Of a DNA stretch of 35,000 bases, positions 33,210 to 35,000 are shown in pieces. The translations under genes and the position numbers were made by a program. The stretch spans positions 1 through 35,000 of the forward strand of contig NW_004087655.1 of the NCBI RefSeq assembly GCF_000220395.1, read 5' to 3'. Under the pieces are notes generated by a model. That model did not search any database. It saw only the letters and a list, made by a program, of their open reading frames with translations, and was not told the DNA's origin. The stretch comes from Ichthyophthirius multifiliis. Taxonomy: Eukaryota; Ciliophora; Oligohymenophorea; Hymenostomatida. Positions within the stretch are counted from its first letter, which is position 1, and each line of letters opens with the position of its first letter.

Positions 33210-35000
33210 ATGAACGATATATTTATAAGAACGGAATTTCCTAATAAAATAATTGAAATAGAAAATTAATTTATTTAACTAAAAGATGGTTGTAAATTAG
33301 CTGCTAGACTATGGATGCCATCTGATTATGAATATAACATATACCCAGCCGTATTAGAATATTTACCATACAGAAAAAGAGATGGAACTATTTACAGAGA
33401 TGAATTAACACATCCTTATTTAGCTTCACATGGGTATGCTTGCATAAGAGTTGATATGAGAGGAAGTGGAGAATCTGAAGGAATACTAGAGTATTTAAAT
33501 AAAAAATATAAGTTTTAATTTTATTAAGGGACGAATATTTGCCATAAGAATAAGAAGATGGTATAGAGATAATTAATTGGATTTCTATTTAAAAATGGTG
33601 TGATGGAAATGTAGGTATGATGGGTATTTCATGGGGAGGATTTAATGCCTTATAAATTGCTTTTTATAATCCTAAACCTTTAAAAGCTATTGTATCTATA
33701 GATTCTACTGATGATAGATATGAAGACGATATCCATTATAAAGGAGGTTTATATATATATATATTATTTTTATTTATAACTTTATATATAAGGATGCTTA
33801 TTAAATGATAATAATTATTGGGCATTTATCATGTTAGCATATTCTTCAAGGCCTCCAGATCCATTATTATTGCCTTAAAATTGGAAAGATATATGGAAAG
33901 AAAGGTTATAAAATAACCCTTTATTAATAGAAACATGGTTAAATCATTAATATAAAGATGATTATTGGAAGCATGGGTCAATATGTGAAAATTACGATAA
34001 TATAAAATGTGCTGTTTATCTTGTAGGTGGTTGGAAGGATTCATATTTTAATACTGTGTTTAGAATGCTTTAAAATTTAAAATGTTGCCCAAAAAAAGCA
34101 CTAATAGGACCATGGAATCATAAATATCCGCATTTCGCAAAACCTGGTCCTAGAATAGGGTTTTTATAGGAAGTTTTACGATGGTGGGATTAATGGTTAA
34201 AAAAAAAAGATACAAATATTACAAAAGAGCCATTATGTACAGTATATTTATAAGAATATTAAAGACCTTAAGGTTATTATGAAAATATACCAGGAGAATG
34301 GATATTAGAAAATGAATGGCCGTCATAAAATATATATTAAAAAATATATTATTTAAATAACTCTAATAAATTATAAGATTAAGAATTATAGAGTGAATAG
34401 TTTATTTAGATAAATACTTTATAAAATAATGGTTTGTATTGCGGAGAGTTTTGTGCATGGGGTGACGGTGAAAGACATCCTTTGAATTAAATTATTGATG
34501 ATAGTAAAAGTGTTTTATTTGATGGTGATGTTTTGTAATAAGATTTTGTTGTTTTTGGGTAACCTATACTTAAAGTGAGCTTAAAATCAAATAAAAATAA
34601 AGCTTATTTAATTATAAGATTATGTGAAGTAAGCTAATAAGGCAATAAATAAGAATCAACTAGAATTAGCTATGGATTATTAAATTTAACACATTATAAA
34701 AGCAATTAATAACCTGAATATTTAGAAATAGATTAAACATATGAAATTTAAATTAAATTAAATAATATTGCTCATAAATTTTAAAAGGGCAATTTTATAA
34801 GAGTTGCATTATCAACAACGTATTGGCCTCTAGTATGGCCTTTAGCAGAAAATCCAATTTTAACTATAAATTTAAATGACAGTAAATTGTTTTTACCTTA
34901 AAGAACTATATTACAAGGATAAAAATAAAATAAATTTTAATAACCTGAAATATCAAAGCCTTTAGAAATTATATGTAAAATTATATATATAAAATATACA
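33210..35000 (+). CDS. S15/CocE-NonD family serine hydrolase (3' end missing)
   Basis: Alpha/beta-hydrolase of the X-Pro dipeptidyl-peptidase / CocE family, which cleaves peptides or esters. The ATG at 33210 starts MNDIFIRTEFPNKIIEIENQ. Introns are 33491-33528 and 33747-33792, and 569 residues lie in the window, all in frame. Family marks appear in order: DGCKLAARLWMP, AVLEYLPYRKRDGT, GYACIRVDMRGSGESEG and WCDGNVGMMGISWGG (nucleophile Ser in GxSxG). Next come the acid in YLVGGWKDSYFNT, the catalytic His in LIGPWNHKYPH, and EVLRWWDQWLKKK. The C-terminal jelly-roll domain follows with LYCGEFCAWGDGERHP and FIRVALSTTYWPLVWP. No signal peptide is visible, so it is probably cytosolic. Whether it is a peptidase or an esterase cannot be told. 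The end lies beyond the right edge. Confidence 0.95.

Noticed and set aside
33829-34044. Minus-strand 71-codon ORF
   Set aside because: Antisense to the S15 hydrolase exon carrying GGWKDSYF.

Overview
The window is macronuclear-type DNA of an oligohymenophorean ciliate. In almost every gene TAA and TAG sit inside conserved protein motifs where glutamine is expected, and only TGA ends frames. Base composition is extremely AT-rich, introns are short GT..AG introns (about 38-120 nt), and genes are compact. The very high AT content and the gene families fit Ichthyophthirius multifiliis or a close relative better than Tetrahymena, but the species is an inference. I saw no telomere repeats, tRNA, rRNA, transposon or CRISPR array.

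Layout. 1-4069 (-): nuclear export receptor exportin-1/CRM1, running off the left edge. 4794-5756 (+): unrecognised ORF with one in-frame TGA. 5757-7902 (+): alpha/beta hydrolase. 8066-8847 (-) and 9450-11049 (+): two Gln/Glu/Lys-rich hypothetical proteins. 11109-12264 (-): possible F-box-like hypothetical protein. 12597-13402 (-): secreted CHAP-domain amidase resembling the glutathionylspermidine amidase domain. 13.4-15.0 kb: gene-free. 15027-19388 (+): full-size ABCA-type ABC transporter with frame breaks in simple-sequence runs. 19463-21046 (+): PA-domain, vacuolar-sorting-receptor-like type I membrane protein. 21481-22401 (+): intronless SAM methyltransferase. 23108-24584 (+): membrane-anchored pepsin-family aspartic protease. 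24765-25320 (-): small secreted protein with two Cys-rich repeats. 26121-26828 (+): two-TM protein. 27314-27685 (-): small Gln-rich protein. 27.7-29.5 kb: gene-free. 29481-31638 (+): large signal-anchor protein of unknown function. About 31.9-32.7 kb: uncertain exons. 33210 to the right edge (+): S15/CocE-type serine hydrolase.

Several neighbours act in the endomembrane or secreted-hydrolase pathway (CHAP amidase, lipid-type ABC transporter, sorting receptor, aspartic protease, Cys-rich secreted protein, S15 hydrolase). Ciliate gene order is rarely operonic, so this is suggestive at most. Gene pairs are often tail-to-tail with 60-180 bp between stops, which supports the gene ends. I did not find a clear new multi-gene system. 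The most notable points are a Thr at the leptomycin-target position of exportin-1, the repeated Cys-rich secreted protein, the intronless methyltransferase with atypical codons, and the ABCA frame breaks.
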